A stretch of 64,000 nt of DNA from Odoribacter splanchnicus DSM 20712 (GTDB lineage: Bacteria > Bacteroidota > Bacteroidia > Bacteroidales > Marinifilaceae): contig NC_015160.1 in the NCBI RefSeq assembly GCF_000190535.1, positions 744,001-808,000 of the forward strand. Direction: 5' to 3'. The position numbers were made by a program, and so were the translations under genes. The notes beneath the pieces were generated by a model, which searched no databases, was not told where the DNA came from, and worked only from the letters and a program-made list of their open reading frames with translations. Positions 9,395 to 19,029 of the stretch are shown here, piece after piece. Positions within the stretch are counted from its first letter, which is position 1. Each line of letters opens with the position of its first letter.

Positions 9395-10558
9395 TTACTT
9401 TTTATTCCATTGTAATATCAGAAATATCAGGCCGGGGACAAAAATAATAAGGGCGGTGATCTGAAGGGCGAAGGCCAGGGAAATCGAGTCATTCAACCAA
9501 CCGATAAAAGGAGCCATCGTGGCGAAAATCAGGCGGATGATGAAATTCCGGATCGACAGGACGGTGGCACGCATCTCCGAGAAGGTCTGGCGATTGATAT
9601 ATCCTTTAAGAATAGGAGTGGCGAATCCGCGTACGATATAAAAGAGGAAGAATAAAAATAAACTGAAATAATTCAGGCAGAAAGAGACGGCCAGATAACC
9701 TCCGGCGATGAGTATCAGAATAAGGGTATATGTCCGGTTTTCTCCCAGCTTGCGGTTGAGTTTGTCCGAATATAAGGCAGCTATGCCTACAGTGAGGTTC
9801 AATACTGTCCACACGATACCGAAAAGCGCGGTCGGAAGTTCTATTTTCATCAATACCGGTTGTACGAACCAGGCCATAGTCAGGGTTGCCGCTCCGATAA
9901 TGCCGGAGAACATAATGTCGTAGCAAAGGCTTTTATTCGTAAATAGCGAATATCGAATGATTTTCCAGATATTGGCTAAAGGATTGACAATTTTGGTTTT
10001 GACATTGAATTCCTGTAAAGTCAAAGCTGCCGGAATACCGATAAAGGCAATCAAAATCTGACAGTAGAAAGGCAGACGGAGCGAAAATGTGGCTAACAGT
10101 CCGCCGAAAATACCCGCGAAGGCTTCCGAAAAATTCCCGATCATCGTTACTTTACCTTCATATTTCAGGTATTCGTTTTCCCGGTCGTAATGAAGCATCG
10201 TGTCGTATAAAAGAGCCGAATCGGCGCCGGAAACCAAACTTTGGCCTATTCCCAGCAGGATCTCGGCAATAAAAAATGCATAGAAAGTAGAGGATAGCGA
10301 ATAACAGATGTAGCCTCCGAAAGCGACGATACAACCCGTAATCAAACAATTTTTCCGTCCCCAGGCATCGGCCAGATAACCCGTCGGGATGTCGAGACTA
10401 ACCAGAACAATCGAGTAGACACTTTTTAAAAGGAAGATGTCCTTTAAGCCCAATCCATTTTCTTCGTAAAATAATACGATAATAGGCATAATCAAGGTAA
10501 ACCACTTGGATACCTTAATCAAATAAAGGGCTGTAATATTTTGTTTTAGCAAGGCCAC
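9395..10558 (-). CDS. MFS-family transporter
   Basis: A 387-residue integral membrane protein with about 12 hydrophobic segments. The major-facilitator motif A appears in the loop between helices 2 and 3 as GYLADAWGRKNCLITG. The N-terminus (MALLKQNITALYLIKVSKWFTLIMPIIVLFYEENGL cut here by pattern only: cytoplasmic start, first helix, short loop) fits inner-membrane topology. Substrate cannot be told; the sequence resembles drug or small-solute permeases of the family. It is monocistronic and divergent from the phosphate butyryltransferase gene. No regulator lies next to it. Confidence 0.85.
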   Translation of the reverse strand: MALLKQNITALYLIKVSKWFTLIMPIIVLFYEENGLGLKDIFLLKSVYSIVLVSLDIPTGYLADAWGRKNCLITGCIVAFGGYICYSLSSTFYAFFIAEILLGIGQSLVSGADSALLYDTMLHYDRENEYLKYEGKVTMIGNFSEAFAGIFGGLLATFSLRLPFYCQILIAFIGIPAALTLQEFNVKTKIVNPLANIWKIIRYSLFTNKSLCYDIMFSGIIGAATLTMAWFVQPVLMKIELPTALFGIVWTVLNLTVGIAALYSDKLNRKLGENRTYTLILILIAGGYLAVSFCLNYFSLFLFFLFYIVRGFATPILKGYINRQTFSEMRATVLSIRNFIIRLIFATMAPFIGWLNDSISLAFALQITALIIFVPGLIFLILQWNKK

Positions 10559-10689
10559 CTGCAGACTGGTAAATGCAATGACAAAGATAATAAAGATTCA
10601 GGATTAGCAGCTGGAGAAAAAAGTTTTTTAAAGAGAAAACAGGTTTGGTATGAAAATTGCACACATTATAATAAAATGTGCAGTAATCT

Positions 10690-10719
10690 TTTGGTTTTAA
10701 ATTTTAATATGTATTTTTG
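10690..10719 (+). promoter_or_regulatory. Promoter for the phosphate butyryltransferase gene
   Basis: TTTG at 10690-10693 and TATTTTTG at 10712-10719 are separated by 18 nt, close to the Bacteroidetes consensus, and lie just upstream of the gene starting at 10752. Confidence 0.7.
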
Positions 10720-10751
10720 TTTCAGATTACAACTAAATAACAGTTTGAACT

Positions 10752-11660
10752 ATGAAAATTGAAAAGATCAGCGATATTTATGAGGTATTGAAAGGATATA
10801 CCCGTAAAAAGCGTTTAGTGGTTGCTTTTGCTAATGATAGTCATTCTATAGAAGCTGTTTATATGGCAGTAAAGGCCGGATTGGTGGAAGGAATATTGGT
10901 AGGGGATACGGAGACTATCAAAGGAGTGTGTAAAGAAAACGGTTATGATGAATCGTGTTTTAAAATTGTCCATGAACCGAATGATGTCCGGGGAGCTGAA
11001 ACGGCTGTCGAAATGATCCGAAACGGTGAAGCCGATGTTATCATGAAAGGATTGGTGAGTACCGATAAATATATGCGGGCGATCTTAAATAAGGAACGGG
11101 GATTGGTAGCGCCCAATGCAATTCTGTCGCATGTAACGGTGATGGAATGCTCGTCTTATCATAAATTATTGACTGTTAGTGATGTGGCTGTGATTCCTTG
11201 TCCTGATTTGAATCAGAAAATTTCTATGATCAAATATGTGACGATTACTGCGAGAGCTTTGGGAGTTGAAAAACCGAAAGTAGCGATGATCGCTCCGACG
11301 GAACAGGTCTTGCCTAAAGTGCAGTCTACAGTCGATGCTGCCATCTTGTCGAAAATGGGAGAGCGGGGACAGATCCCAGGGTGCATAATCGAGGGGCCGA
11401 TGGCTTTGGATGTAGCTGTCGATAAAGAAGCTGCCGAAATAAAGAAAATGCAGTCGGTAGTTGCCGGAGATGCGGATTGTTTGATTTTTCCCAATCTGGA
11501 ATCCGGGAATGTATTTTATAAAACCAATACGAAATTAGGGCATTCTAAACAGGGAGCAGTACTGGTCGGAGCAAAAGTTCCGAGTGTATTGTCTTCGCGT
11601 GGAGATAGTGTTGAAACGAAATTGAATTCGATTGCTTTGGCTGCTATTTTGTCGGAATAA
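10752..11660 (+). CDS. ptb: Phosphate butyryltransferase (phosphate acyltransferase family)
   Basis: A 302-residue cytoplasmic enzyme of the phosphate acetyl/butyryltransferase family, converting acyl-CoA and phosphate to acyl-phosphate and CoA. Conserved blocks are DVIMKGLVSTDKYMRAIL, KVAMIAPTEQVLPKV, IIEGPMALDVAVDKEAA and DCLIFPNLESGNVFYKT. The compact length and the EGPMALDVA block favour a butyryl/branched-chain type over the Pta type, and the window carries a separate pta with ackA (46963-47967). No butyrate kinase gene lies next to it; it is followed by a strong hairpin. A role in butyrate or branched-chain acid formation is inferred from family alone. Confidence 0.85.
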   Translation: MKIEKISDIYEVLKGYTRKKRLVVAFANDSHSIEAVYMAVKAGLVEGILVGDTETIKGVCKENGYDESCFKIVHEPNDVRGAETAVEMIRNGEADVIMKGLVSTDKYMRAILNKERGLVAPNAILSHVTVMECSSYHKLLTVSDVAVIPCPDLNQKISMIKYVTITARALGVEKPKVAMIAPTEQVLPKVQSTVDAAILSKMGERGQIPGCIIEGPMALDVAVDKEAAEIKKMQSVVAGDADCLIFPNLESGNVFYKTNTKLGHSKQGAVLVGAKVPSVLSSRGDSVETKLNSIALAAILSE

Positions 11661-11725
11661 TTTTTTTTGACACGTTCTCTGGCTTTGCAAGCCACAGGTG
11701 CGAGTTCTTCGGGAATTTTAATTAT

Positions 11726-11771
11726 AAACCTCCGGTTTTGATTCATACTTATTGATCGAAGCCGGAGGTTT
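11726..11771. terminator. Hairpin terminator after ptb
   Basis: AAACCTCCGGTTT (11726-11738) pairs with AAGCCGGAGGTTT (11759-11771), a 13-bp stem with one G-U pair, located about 65 nt after the ptb stop. It may work for both the ptb transcript and the convergent OmpA transcript. Confidence 0.7.
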
Positions 11772-11794
11772 GTCGATTTATATTGGACTAATCA

Positions 11795-11820
11795 CCCAAA
11801 GTCAAATTTTTGACTTTGGG
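11795..11820. terminator. Second, perfect hairpin between ptb and the OmpA gene
   Basis: CCCAAAGTCAAA (11795-11806) and TTTGACTTTGGG (11809-11820) form a perfect 12-bp stem with a 2-nt gap, followed on the plus strand by a T-rich stretch. It lies 33 nt beyond the stop of the minus-strand OmpA gene and likely acts on one or both convergent transcripts. Confidence 0.65.
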
Positions 11821-11852
11821 GATCACTTCTTTTTATTAAAAATTCAAAAGAA

Positions 11853-12560
11853 TTAGTTGAGTTGTCCGGATTCAGCTTTCTTGATCATGTCGGCATTCGC
11901 CGTGATATATATTTCTACTCTCCGGTTCTGTGCCCGTCCTTCGGCAGTGCTGTTATCGGCCACAGGCTGATCGAATGCAAGGCCTTCGGTCGTCAAACGG
12001 GAACGGCTGATTCCCTGGCCTACCAGAAAGTTGGCGACGGCATCTGCACGTTCTTTAGAAATGCGTTCGTTTACTGCACGGGTACCGGTATTGTCGGTAT
12101 GACCGTAGATGGTCACGTCCGTATCCGGAGAATTTTTCAGGGAAGTGGCGAATTTCGTCAAGGCTTCTCTGGAAGCCGGACTAAGTTCGCTCTTATTGGT
12201 GGCGAAAAGGATACCATTGTCGAAGGTTACCTTTATGGCTTGCAGGTTATTGACATCCTGTACAGACTCGACTTTAGCGCCTTCGATCGCTTCCAGTTCT
12301 TTTTTTTGTTTGTCCATCCGGCGACCGATTAAAGCTCCGGTTCCTGAACCGACGGCAGCGCCTACTGCAGCACCGATGGCAGCTCCTTTACCCTTTCCGG
12401 CAAGAGCTCCGATTCCTGCACCTAAGGCAGCACCACTTCCGGCACCGATCGCGGCACCTTTACCTGTATTACTCCAGCTGGCACACCCTGTAAAAACACT
12501 GCCTGAGAAGATCAGACTTCCACCAAGCAATAACATAACAAAAAGATTTCTGATTTTCAT
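11853..12560 (-). CDS. OmpA-family lipoprotein with glycine-zipper segment
   Basis: A 235-residue envelope protein. It has a lipoprotein signal ending in VFTGC, then a glycine-zipper region at about residues 34-80 made of repeated GAAIGAxxGAALGAG-type units, and an OmpA peptidoglycan-binding domain at about residues 110-220 with TIYGHTDNTGTRAVNERIS and GRAQNRRVEIYI. Such proteins are anchored in the outer membrane and hold peptidoglycan through the OmpA domain. It is a single gene, divergent from bioD and bounded downstream by two hairpins. No catalytic role is expected. Confidence 0.9.
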   Translation of the reverse strand: MKIRNLFVMLLLGGSLIFSGSVFTGCASWSNTGKGAAIGAGSGAALGAGIGALAGKGKGAAIGAAVGAAVGSGTGALIGRRMDKQKKELEAIEGAKVESVQDVNNLQAIKVTFDNGILFATNKSELSPASREALTKFATSLKNSPDTDVTIYGHTDNTGTRAVNERISKERADAVANFLVGQGISRSRLTTEGLAFDQPVADNSTAEGRAQNRRVEIYITANADMIKKAESGQLN

Positions 12561-12626
12561 GTGTTCTCAATTTAGAATCTTGGTTATTATACGTGCGAAA
12601 TTAGAAACAATCTGTTAAAAATAAAA

Positions 12627-12655
12627 TTGATTTCAGCTTGAATTTTATATTTTTG
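12627..12655 (+). promoter_or_regulatory. Promoter for bioD
   Basis: TTG at 12627-12629 and TATTTTTG at 12648-12655 are 18 nt apart, a Bacteroidetes-type promoter about 65 nt ahead of the bioD start. Confidence 0.65.
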
Positions 12656-12720
12656 TCCGAATGAATTGAAACAGACCTATAAGGGGGAGTTTGTGGTAAG
12701 ATAAAATTATAAGTTGAAAC

Positions 12721-13386
12721 ATGGCTGTATATTTTATTAGCGGGATCGATACAGATGCCGGAAAATCGATCGTTACGGGAGTAATAGCCCGGACGTTGTT
12801 ACAAAAAGGAGTGCATGTGATCACTCAGAAGTTTATTCAGACCGGATGTGTCGGTATTTCGGAAGATATACTGAAACACCGGGAAATTATGGGGATTCCT
12901 CCTCAGGAAGTAGATAGAGACGGTACGACCTGTCCTTATGTCATGACTTACCCGTCTTCGCCTCATTTGGCAGCCGAGATCGACCGGGTAGAAATCGATG
13001 TAGAGCGGATTCATCGGTCTACAGAAAAATTAGCTGCCGCTTACGATGTCGTATTGCTCGAGGGGGCCGGTGGGTTGTATGTGCCTGTCAGCCGGCAGTA
13101 TCTGACGATCGATTATATCCAGGAATATAAACATCCGTTGATATTGGTGTCGTCGTCAAAATTGGGCAGTATCAACCACACCCTGATGAGTCTTGAATTG
13201 TGTCGTCTACGCGGTATCGAGGTAGCTTACGTCGTTTATAACGACTTTCCCAACGACAGTGAGTGGATCAAGAATGACTCGATTACCATTATCCGGCAAT
13301 ATCTGGATGAACATTTCCCGGATTGTCGTCTGTTGGAATTACCTGTGGTTGAGGGGGATAAGTGGCCTGAACTGGAATTGAAATAA
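12721..13386 (+). CDS. bioD: Dethiobiotin synthase
   Basis: A 221-residue P-loop enzyme that carboxylates 7,8-diaminononanoate with ATP and CO2 to give dethiobiotin. The nucleotide-binding loop is GIDTDAGKS at residues 8-16, followed by the substrate-site lysine segment QKFIQTG and the conserved LLEGAGGLYVPV block. Length fits the family. The other biotin genes are not in this window, so the biotin set is dispersed here. It is followed after 54 nt by the U32-family gene on the same strand, which may share its transcript. Confidence 0.93.
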   Translation: MAVYFISGIDTDAGKSIVTGVIARTLLQKGVHVITQKFIQTGCVGISEDILKHREIMGIPPQEVDRDGTTCPYVMTYPSSPHLAAEIDRVEIDVERIHRSTEKLAAAYDVVLLEGAGGLYVPVSRQYLTIDYIQEYKHPLILVSSSKLGSINHTLMSLELCRLRGIEVAYVVYNDFPNDSEWIKNDSITIIRQYLDEHFPDCRLLELPVVEGDKWPELELK

Positions 13387-13440
13387 ATCGCATCGCTTCT
13401 ACAGGGAAGGAATGAGCCGTTCTAGTCGAAAGAGGAACAT

Positions 13441-15243
13441 ATGCAAAAAGTAGAATTATTATCTCCGGCCAGGGATCTTGTTGTCGGTAAGGCCGCTATC
13501 GATAATGGGGCCGATGCGGTATATATCGGGGCACCTGCTTTCGGGGCCCGTAAAGCTGCAGCCAACAGTCTTGAAGATATCGGGACTTTGGTGAGGTATG
13601 CCCATCGTTTTTATTGCCGGGTATTCGTTACCCTGAATACAATATTGTATGATTCGGAGTTGGCCGAAGCGGAAAAAATGATCCGGCAATTGTACGCGAT
13701 CGGGGTCGATGCTTTGATCATTCAGGATCCGGGCATATTGAATATGGATCTGCCCCCGATTTGTTTGCATGCCAGCACACAGATGCACAATTATGAACTC
13801 GAACGAATTAAGTTTTTAGATCAGCTGGGATTTCAACGGATTGTATTGGCCCGGGAGCTTTCGTTGGAGCAAATCCGGGAGATCCGGAAAGAGGTGAAAG
13901 CCGAACTGGAAGTGTTTATACACGGGGCTTTGTGTGTCAGTCTGAGCGGACAATGTTATCTCTCTCAATATATGTTCGGCCGCTCGGCTAACCGGGGCGA
14001 ATGTGCGCAGCCTTGCCGGATGAAATGGACTGTCGAAGATAACAGTGGGAAAAAGTTGATTAGAGATAAATATGTATTGTCTCTCAAAGATTTGAATCTT
14101 TCTTCTTATATCGATGATTTAATAGAAGCCGGAGTCGATTCGTTTAAAATAGAAGGGCGCCTGAAGGATGAGAATTATGTGGCGAATGTTACGAATTATT
14201 ATTCTTCGCTGATCGGGAACCACCCCGGCATTGTGCGGAGTGGTTCCGGACATATCCTGTCGGCATTCGAAGCAGATCCTGAGCGGAGTTTCAGCCGGGG
14301 AAGTTCCGATTATTTTATCAGGGGACGGCACAGGGGATTAGTTAATATGGATACGCCGAAATCGATGGGAAAAAAGATAGGGATAGTTAAAGAAATAAAG
14401 GGAAATACTATTATTTTGGATGCTATCGGGGAGTTGGCGAACGGAGACGGATTATGCTATTTGGAGCAGGGCGGATTGAAAGGGATAAAGGTCAATGAAG
14501 CTGTGGGAAACCGGATTGTTTGTAATGAAACGGTAAAGCTCCGGCCGGGGACCGAATTGTTCCGGAATTACGATCATCGCTTTAATATCCGTTTGGACAA
14601 AGTGAAATCCGTACGGAAGATCCGGATAAAAATAAAAGCATGGACAGCGGATCGCTGTTTATGGCTGGAAGTGACCGACGAAGATGGCGTACAAGTGATT
14701 TTACGCTCGGAAGAAACTTTTGAAAAGGCACAGAATCCTCAGCAGGCAGAACGCCTCAAACAACAACTCCTGAAATGCGGAGATTCCGATTTTGAGTGTG
14801 AGAGTGTAGATTTGAACGGCGAAGAGGTCTTATTTATTCCGGCAGCAGCGGCCAATGCATTACGTCGGAAATTATTGGAAGAATTGATAGAGGCCAGAGA
14901 AGCCCGGCGGGAGAAAATGTTACCGGGACATAGGAAGCCCCTGACTTCTGTTCCCGTTGAAGCCGATTGGCACTATAATATTGCTAATCAGGGAGCGAAA
15001 AATTTCTATGAAGCTTGTGGGGTACCTGTTGTCGGAGCATGTTTTGAGAAATCGGGATTTCAGTCGGGGGAAAAAGATTTAATGCATACCCGTTATTGCC
15101 TGTTGTATGAATTAGGACGTTGCCGAAAAATGCAGAAAAACAAAGATTTGGAATTTCCGCTTTTTCTGGTCAACGACAAACATCGGTTCCGATTGGAATT
15201 CGATTGTCAGCGCTGCTTTATGAAAGTAATAAAACATGTATAA
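13441..15243 (+). CDS. U32-family protein, RlhA/YdcP-like (tRNA/rRNA hydroxylation or peptidase family)
   Basis: A 600-residue protein of the U32 family. The family signature is visible as EVFIHGALCVSLSGQCYLS near residue 160-178, followed by RGECAQPCRMKW, giving the conserved cysteines that in characterised relatives hold an iron-sulfur cluster. The N-terminal barrel begins ELLSPARDLVVGKAAIDNGADAVYIG (shown only in part), and the C-terminal half with a late DUF3656-like region makes it the long RlhA-type form. RlhA hydroxylates C2501 of 23S rRNA in E. coli; older annotation calls these collagenase-like peptidases. I favour an RNA-modifying role on family grounds. It ends with a cysteine-containing tail (DCQRCFMKVIKHV). 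Confidence 0.85.
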   Translation: MQKVELLSPARDLVVGKAAIDNGADAVYIGAPAFGARKAAANSLEDIGTLVRYAHRFYCRVFVTLNTILYDSELAEAEKMIRQLYAIGVDALIIQDPGILNMDLPPICLHASTQMHNYELERIKFLDQLGFQRIVLARELSLEQIREIRKEVKAELEVFIHGALCVSLSGQCYLSQYMFGRSANRGECAQPCRMKWTVEDNSGKKLIRDKYVLSLKDLNLSSYIDDLIEAGVDSFKIEGRLKDENYVANVTNYYSSLIGNHPGIVRSGSGHILSAFEADPERSFSRGSSDYFIRGRHRGLVNMDTPKSMGKKIGIVKEIKGNTIILDAIGELANGDGLCYLEQGGLKGIKVNEAVGNRIVCNETVKLRPGTELFRNYDHRFNIRLDKVKSVRKIRIKIKAWTADRCLWLEVTDEDGVQVILRSEETFEKAQNPQQAERLKQQLLKCGDSDFECESVDLNGEEVLFIPAAAANALRRKLLEELIEAREARREKMLPGHRKPLTSVPVEADWHYNIANQGAKNFYEACGVPVVGACFEKSGFQSGEKDLMHTRYCLLYELGRCRKMQKNKDLEFPLFLVNDKHRFRLEFDCQRCFMKVIKHV

Positions 15244-15298
15244 AGTTTAAAATGTTGTAAAAAAATGTTACTACCCAACCTACTTTGCTATCGATATT

Positions 15299-15306
15299 AT
15301 ATTTTT
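15299..15306 (+). promoter_or_regulatory. Candidate -7 element for glmS
   Basis: A TAnnTTTG-type element (TATTTTTG) lies about 55 nt ahead of the glmS start. A matching -33 TTTG at the standard spacing is not evident, and the exact position may be off by one or two bases. Confidence 0.45.
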
Positions 15307-15360
15307 GTTTCCGAATTTATGGAAAATAGAAATAAGCCTAAGGGGCTAAAATAAAAATTT

Positions 15361-17205
15361 ATGTGTGGAATAGTAGGTTATATAGGAACTAAAGAAGCTT
15401 ATCCTATTCTGATCAAAGGTTTGCATCGTCTTGAATATCGTGGATACGACAGCGCAGGTATTGCCTTGATTTCGGATAATCAAGAATTGAATGTTTATAA
15501 GACGAAGGGCAAGGTGGCTGATCTGGAGCGTTTTGCCGAGTCGAAAGATATATCGGGTTGTATCGGTATAGCCCATACTCGTTGGGCTACTCACGGGGAA
15601 CCTAATGATGTAAATGCACATCCCCATTATTCCCAATCGAAAAATCTGGCCCTGATCCATAACGGTATCATCGAGAACTATACGGTGTTACGGGCCGAAT
15701 TGGAAAATAAAGGATATATTTTTCGCAGTAATACGGATACCGAAGTCATCGTGTATTTAGTAGAGTATATTATGCGTACCAACCAGGTGGATCTATGTAC
15801 AGGTGTACAGTTGGCTTTGCATCAGGTGATCGGTGCTTATGCGATTGCATTGATGGACAAAAGCAATCCCAACGAGATCATAGCTGCCCGTAAAAGTAGC
15901 CCCTTGGTTGTCGGAATCGGTATGGATGAGTTTTTTTTAGCTTCGGATGCTACGCCTATTGTGGAATATACGGATAAGGTCGTTTACCTCAATGATGAAG
16001 AGATTGCGGTGATTCGTAGGGGAGAGCCTTTGAAAGTAGTGGATTTGAATAATGTGGAAATCACTCCTGAGATAAAAAAGCTGGCTATGAACTTAAGCCA
16101 GTTGGAAAAAGGAGGTTATCCCCACTTTATGTTGAAAGAGATTTATGAACAACCTCGTACTTTACAGGATTGTATCCGGGGCAGAATCAATGTAGGAGGA
16201 AATAGTGTGGTACTTTCCGGCGTAATCGATAATCGGGATAAATTCCTGAATGCCAACCGGATTGTAATTGTTGCCTGTGGTACTTCCTGGCATGCTGCTT
16301 TGATCGGCGAACATTTGATCGAAGATTTGTGCCGTATCCCTGTTGAAGTGGAATATGCGTCGGAATTTCGTTACCGGAATCCGGTGATCCATCCGGGAGA
16401 TATCGTGATCGCCATATCCCAGTCGGGAGAAACGGCCGATACCCTGGCTGCGATAGAGCTGGCGAAATCGAAAGGGGCATTTATCTACGGCATCTGTAAT
16501 GTAGTCGGTTCTTCGATTGCCCGGGCTACGGATTCGGGTTCTTATATTCATGTCGGACCTGAGATCGGCGTGGCTTCCACCAAGGCTTTTACCGGCCAGG
16601 TAACCGTACTTTCGATGTTGGCCTTGACTATTGCTCAGCAGAAAGGGACTATTACCCAAGCTCGTTTCGAAGAAATGGTAAAAGAGTTGCAGGGTATACC
16701 TGAAAAGATTTCTATGGTTTTGAAAAATGCCGAGCCGGTAAAGGAATTATCTAAGATATTTACTTATGCCCGTAATTTCATTTATCTGGGACGTGGCTAT
16801 AACTATCCGGCCGCTTTGGAAGGAGCATTGAAATTGAAAGAGATTTCTTATATCCATGCCGAGGGATATCCTGCTGCCGAAATGAAACATGGACCTATAG
16901 CACTTATCGATGCAGAAATGCCGGTAGTAGCTATTGCAACTACCGATAGTATATACGAAAAGACCATTAGTAATATACAGGAAATCAAAGCCCGGAAAGG
17001 AAAAGTAATCGCTATTGTCAGTGAAGGCGACCAGTTGGTACACGATATTGCCGATTATTGCATCGAAGTACCTCATGTGTTGGAACCTTTTGCTCCTTTA
17101 GTAGCTTCCATCCCTTTGCAATTGCTGGCTTATTACATTGCCGTTAATAAAGGACGCAACGTGGATCAACCCAGAAACCTGGCGAAATCAGTTACGGTTG
17201 AATAA
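15361..17205 (+). CDS. glmS: Glutamine-fructose-6-phosphate aminotransferase
   Basis: A 614-residue enzyme making glucosamine 6-phosphate from fructose 6-phosphate and glutamine, the entry step to peptidoglycan and LPS amino sugars. It starts MCGIVGYIG with the catalytic Cys2 nucleophile, has the glutaminase block HTRWATHGEPNDVNAHPH, two SIS sugar-isomerase domains (ACGTSWHAALIGEH and SQSGETADTL; YLGRGYNYPAALEGALKLKE, cut to its core GRGYNYPAALEGA) and the classical C-terminus NLAKSVTVE. No defect is seen. No glmS-type ribozyme is apparent upstream. It is followed by an insertion sequence 87 nt downstream. Confidence 0.97.
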   Translation: MCGIVGYIGTKEAYPILIKGLHRLEYRGYDSAGIALISDNQELNVYKTKGKVADLERFAESKDISGCIGIAHTRWATHGEPNDVNAHPHYSQSKNLALIHNGIIENYTVLRAELENKGYIFRSNTDTEVIVYLVEYIMRTNQVDLCTGVQLALHQVIGAYAIALMDKSNPNEIIAARKSSPLVVGIGMDEFFLASDATPIVEYTDKVVYLNDEEIAVIRRGEPLKVVDLNNVEITPEIKKLAMNLSQLEKGGYPHFMLKEIYEQPRTLQDCIRGRINVGGNSVVLSGVIDNRDKFLNANRIVIVACGTSWHAALIGEHLIEDLCRIPVEVEYASEFRYRNPVIHPGDIVIAISQSGETADTLAAIELAKSKGAFIYGICNVVGSSIARATDSGSYIHVGPEIGVASTKAFTGQVTVLSMLALTIAQQKGTITQARFEEMVKELQGIPEKISMVLKNAEPVKELSKIFTYARNFIYLGRGYNYPAALEGALKLKEISYIHAEGYPAAEMKHGPIALIDAEMPVVAIATTDSIYEKTISNIQEIKARKGKVIAIVSEGDQLVHDIADYCIEVPHVLEPFAPLVASIPLQLLAYYIAVNKGRNVDQPRNLAKSVTVE

Positions 17206-17321
17206 AACGGATAGCGGCTTTTAGCCGGTAGATAAAACGGTGCCGACAGTTAAAACAGGAGTAACGGTTTAAAACTGGATTGCATCGTTTTAGGGATATT
17301 CAGTAAATAGTATAAAATTAG

Positions 17322-17365
17322 CCAACTAATTCATACACAAAATGTTGCGAATTAGTTGGCTTTTT
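17322..17365. terminator. Hairpin inside the left end of the IS
   Basis: GCCAACTAATTC pairs with GAATTAGTTGGC across a 16-nt loop, followed by TTTTTT on the plus strand. It would stop transcription entering from glmS before it reaches the transposase gene, a usual self-protection of IS elements. Confidence 0.7.
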
Positions 17366-17434
17366 TGTATCTTTAGGTATTCCCCCGCAAATAAGGTTTG
17401 GAATCCAAAACGGGGGAAATTCCCCAACAAAGAT

Positions 17435-18796
17435 ATGGCTAAGATACAAAATATTTCGGAAATTCACCCTACTTTGGGCTTTACAGAATTTGATATTATA
17501 GAAAAATATCGCAAGAGTTTTCATGAGAGTGAGCTTGGCAGGCTTCATTCGGTGTTTCCGTTTTGAGCGTATGGCAAAGACCATGGGCCTGTCGGAACAG
17601 CGACTGGGACGCAGGAACATCTTCAGTCCTTCGGCGAAGATCGCCCCTTATGGTCCTGAAGGCGTACACCGGATTCTCTGACAGGCAGCTGGTGGAACAT
17701 CTTAACGGGAACATACACTACCAGATGTTCTGCGGGATTATGATAAATCCGTCCTTTCCCATAACCAACTACAAGATAGTCAGTGCCATCCGCAATGAGA
17801 TAGCGTCCCGTCTTGATGTTGATTCCCTCCAGGAAGTGCTGGCTTCACACTGGGAACCCTATCTTGACAGCCTTCACGTCTGTATGACCGATGCCACATG
17901 CTATGAGAGCCATATGCGTTTTCCTACGGATATGAAACTCCTTTGGGAAAGTCTGGAATGGCTCTACAGGCAAATCTGCCTTCATTGCAGAGATTTGGGT
18001 ATAAGGCGTCCGCGCAACAAGTATGCGGATGTGGCGAAGTCCTATCTGTCCTACTGCAAGAAGAGAAAAGAGGAAGGCTTCAAGGACAAGGATGCTCAAG
18101 CGTCGTATGATCAGACTCCTTGAAAAGCTCCTCATACAGAGGGATGAAATCCATAGAGAACATGGAACCTCACTCCGATATACCCAGGATTACCAGAAGC
18201 GTCTTTCCATCATCAGAAAGGTTCTTGTACAGGAAAAGGAAATGTTTGTAGGGAAGAAGGTCAGGGACCGCATCGTCAGCATTGACCGTCATTATGTACG
18301 TCCCATTGTAAGAGGCAAGGAAACAAAGTCCGTCGAGTTCGGTGCGAAGGTCAACAACATACAGATAGACGGCATATCGTTCATCGAACACCTCTCGTTC
18401 AAGGCTTTCAACGAAGGTATACGCCTGAAGGACTGTATCCGCATGCAGCAGAAGCTCATGAATGTGAGGGTAAGATGCGTGGCTGCCGATTCCATATATG
18501 CCAATAATGCCAACAGAAAGTTCTGTACAAAATATGGAATATCCACATCCTTTGTACGCAAGGGAAGGGCGGCCAGGGATGAATCCTTGAGAAAGGTTCT
18601 CAGAAGTGAACTCTCCAAAGAAAGGGCCACCAGGCTTGAAGGCAGCTTCGGCACACAGAAGCAGCATTACTCACTCTCAAGGATAAAGGCACGGAACAGG
18701 AAGACGGAAATCCTATGGATTTTCTTTGGAATACATACGGCAAATGCCATACTGATGATAGATAAAATCAGGAACCGGGCGGATAAAGCGGCATGA
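17435..18796 (+). pseudogene. Transposase of the IS5/IS1182 superfamily, frameshifted
   Basis: The conceptual protein begins at ATG 17435 (MAKIQNISEIHPTLGFTEF) and runs to 18796. Its frame is broken near 17565 (an extra T after the codons for HSVFPF, continuing as ERMAKTMGLSEQRL), again near 17643 (an extra C before LMVLKAYTGFSDRQLVEHL) and once more near 18085 (into MLKRRMIRLLEKLL). Repaired, it has a DUF772-like N-terminal region, acidic residues in HVCMTDATCYESH and VAADSIYAN, and an EGSFGTQKQHYSL segment near the end, as in DDE transposases of this group. Exact family rank within IS5/IS1182 is not certain. The damage implies it is inactive. Confidence 0.85.
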
Positions 18797-18902
18797 CATA
18801 AATTTACCGACAGAACCAGAAGGGGTCATCAGACCTCTTCCGAAGCGTCGTGTCTAACAAGATAGGATTATGTGAAAAAACACAGAAAAAGGGCAATAAT
18901 AA

Positions 18903-18941
18903 TGGCATATAAAGTGATTATACTCTATCAACTTTATATGC
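18903..18941. terminator. Hairpin inside the right end of the IS
   Basis: GGCATATAAAGT and ACTTTATATGCC are exact complements about 15 nt apart, just inside the right terminal repeat. It mirrors the left-end hairpin and could block transcription through the element. Confidence 0.55.
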
Positions 18942-19029
18942 CATCTTACTTTTTAGGGACATTTACTGAATATCCCGTTTTATTCGTTGTTGCTGTTTTA
19001 TCTGTCCGGCTCCCTTTTTACCGGTAAGG

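Larger units (their letters stand above)
17293..18976 (+). mobile_element. Decayed IS5/IS1182-superfamily insertion sequence, 1684 bp
   Basis: The left end begins GGGATATTCAGTAAAT at 17293 and the right end is its exact complement finishing at 18976, so the terminal repeats match over 16 bp. A 6-bp target copy, GTTTTA, flanks it at 17287-17292 and 18977-18982. The single transposase gene inside carries three frame disruptions. Just inside each end is a strong hairpin. The element separates glmS from the minus-strand PPDK-like gene and probably cannot move on its own. Confidence 0.85.

Noticed and set aside
10752..11660. Reading ptb as a second phosphate acetyltransferase
   Set aside because: Its blocks fit the butyryl-type branch better and a clear pta lies at 46963-47967.
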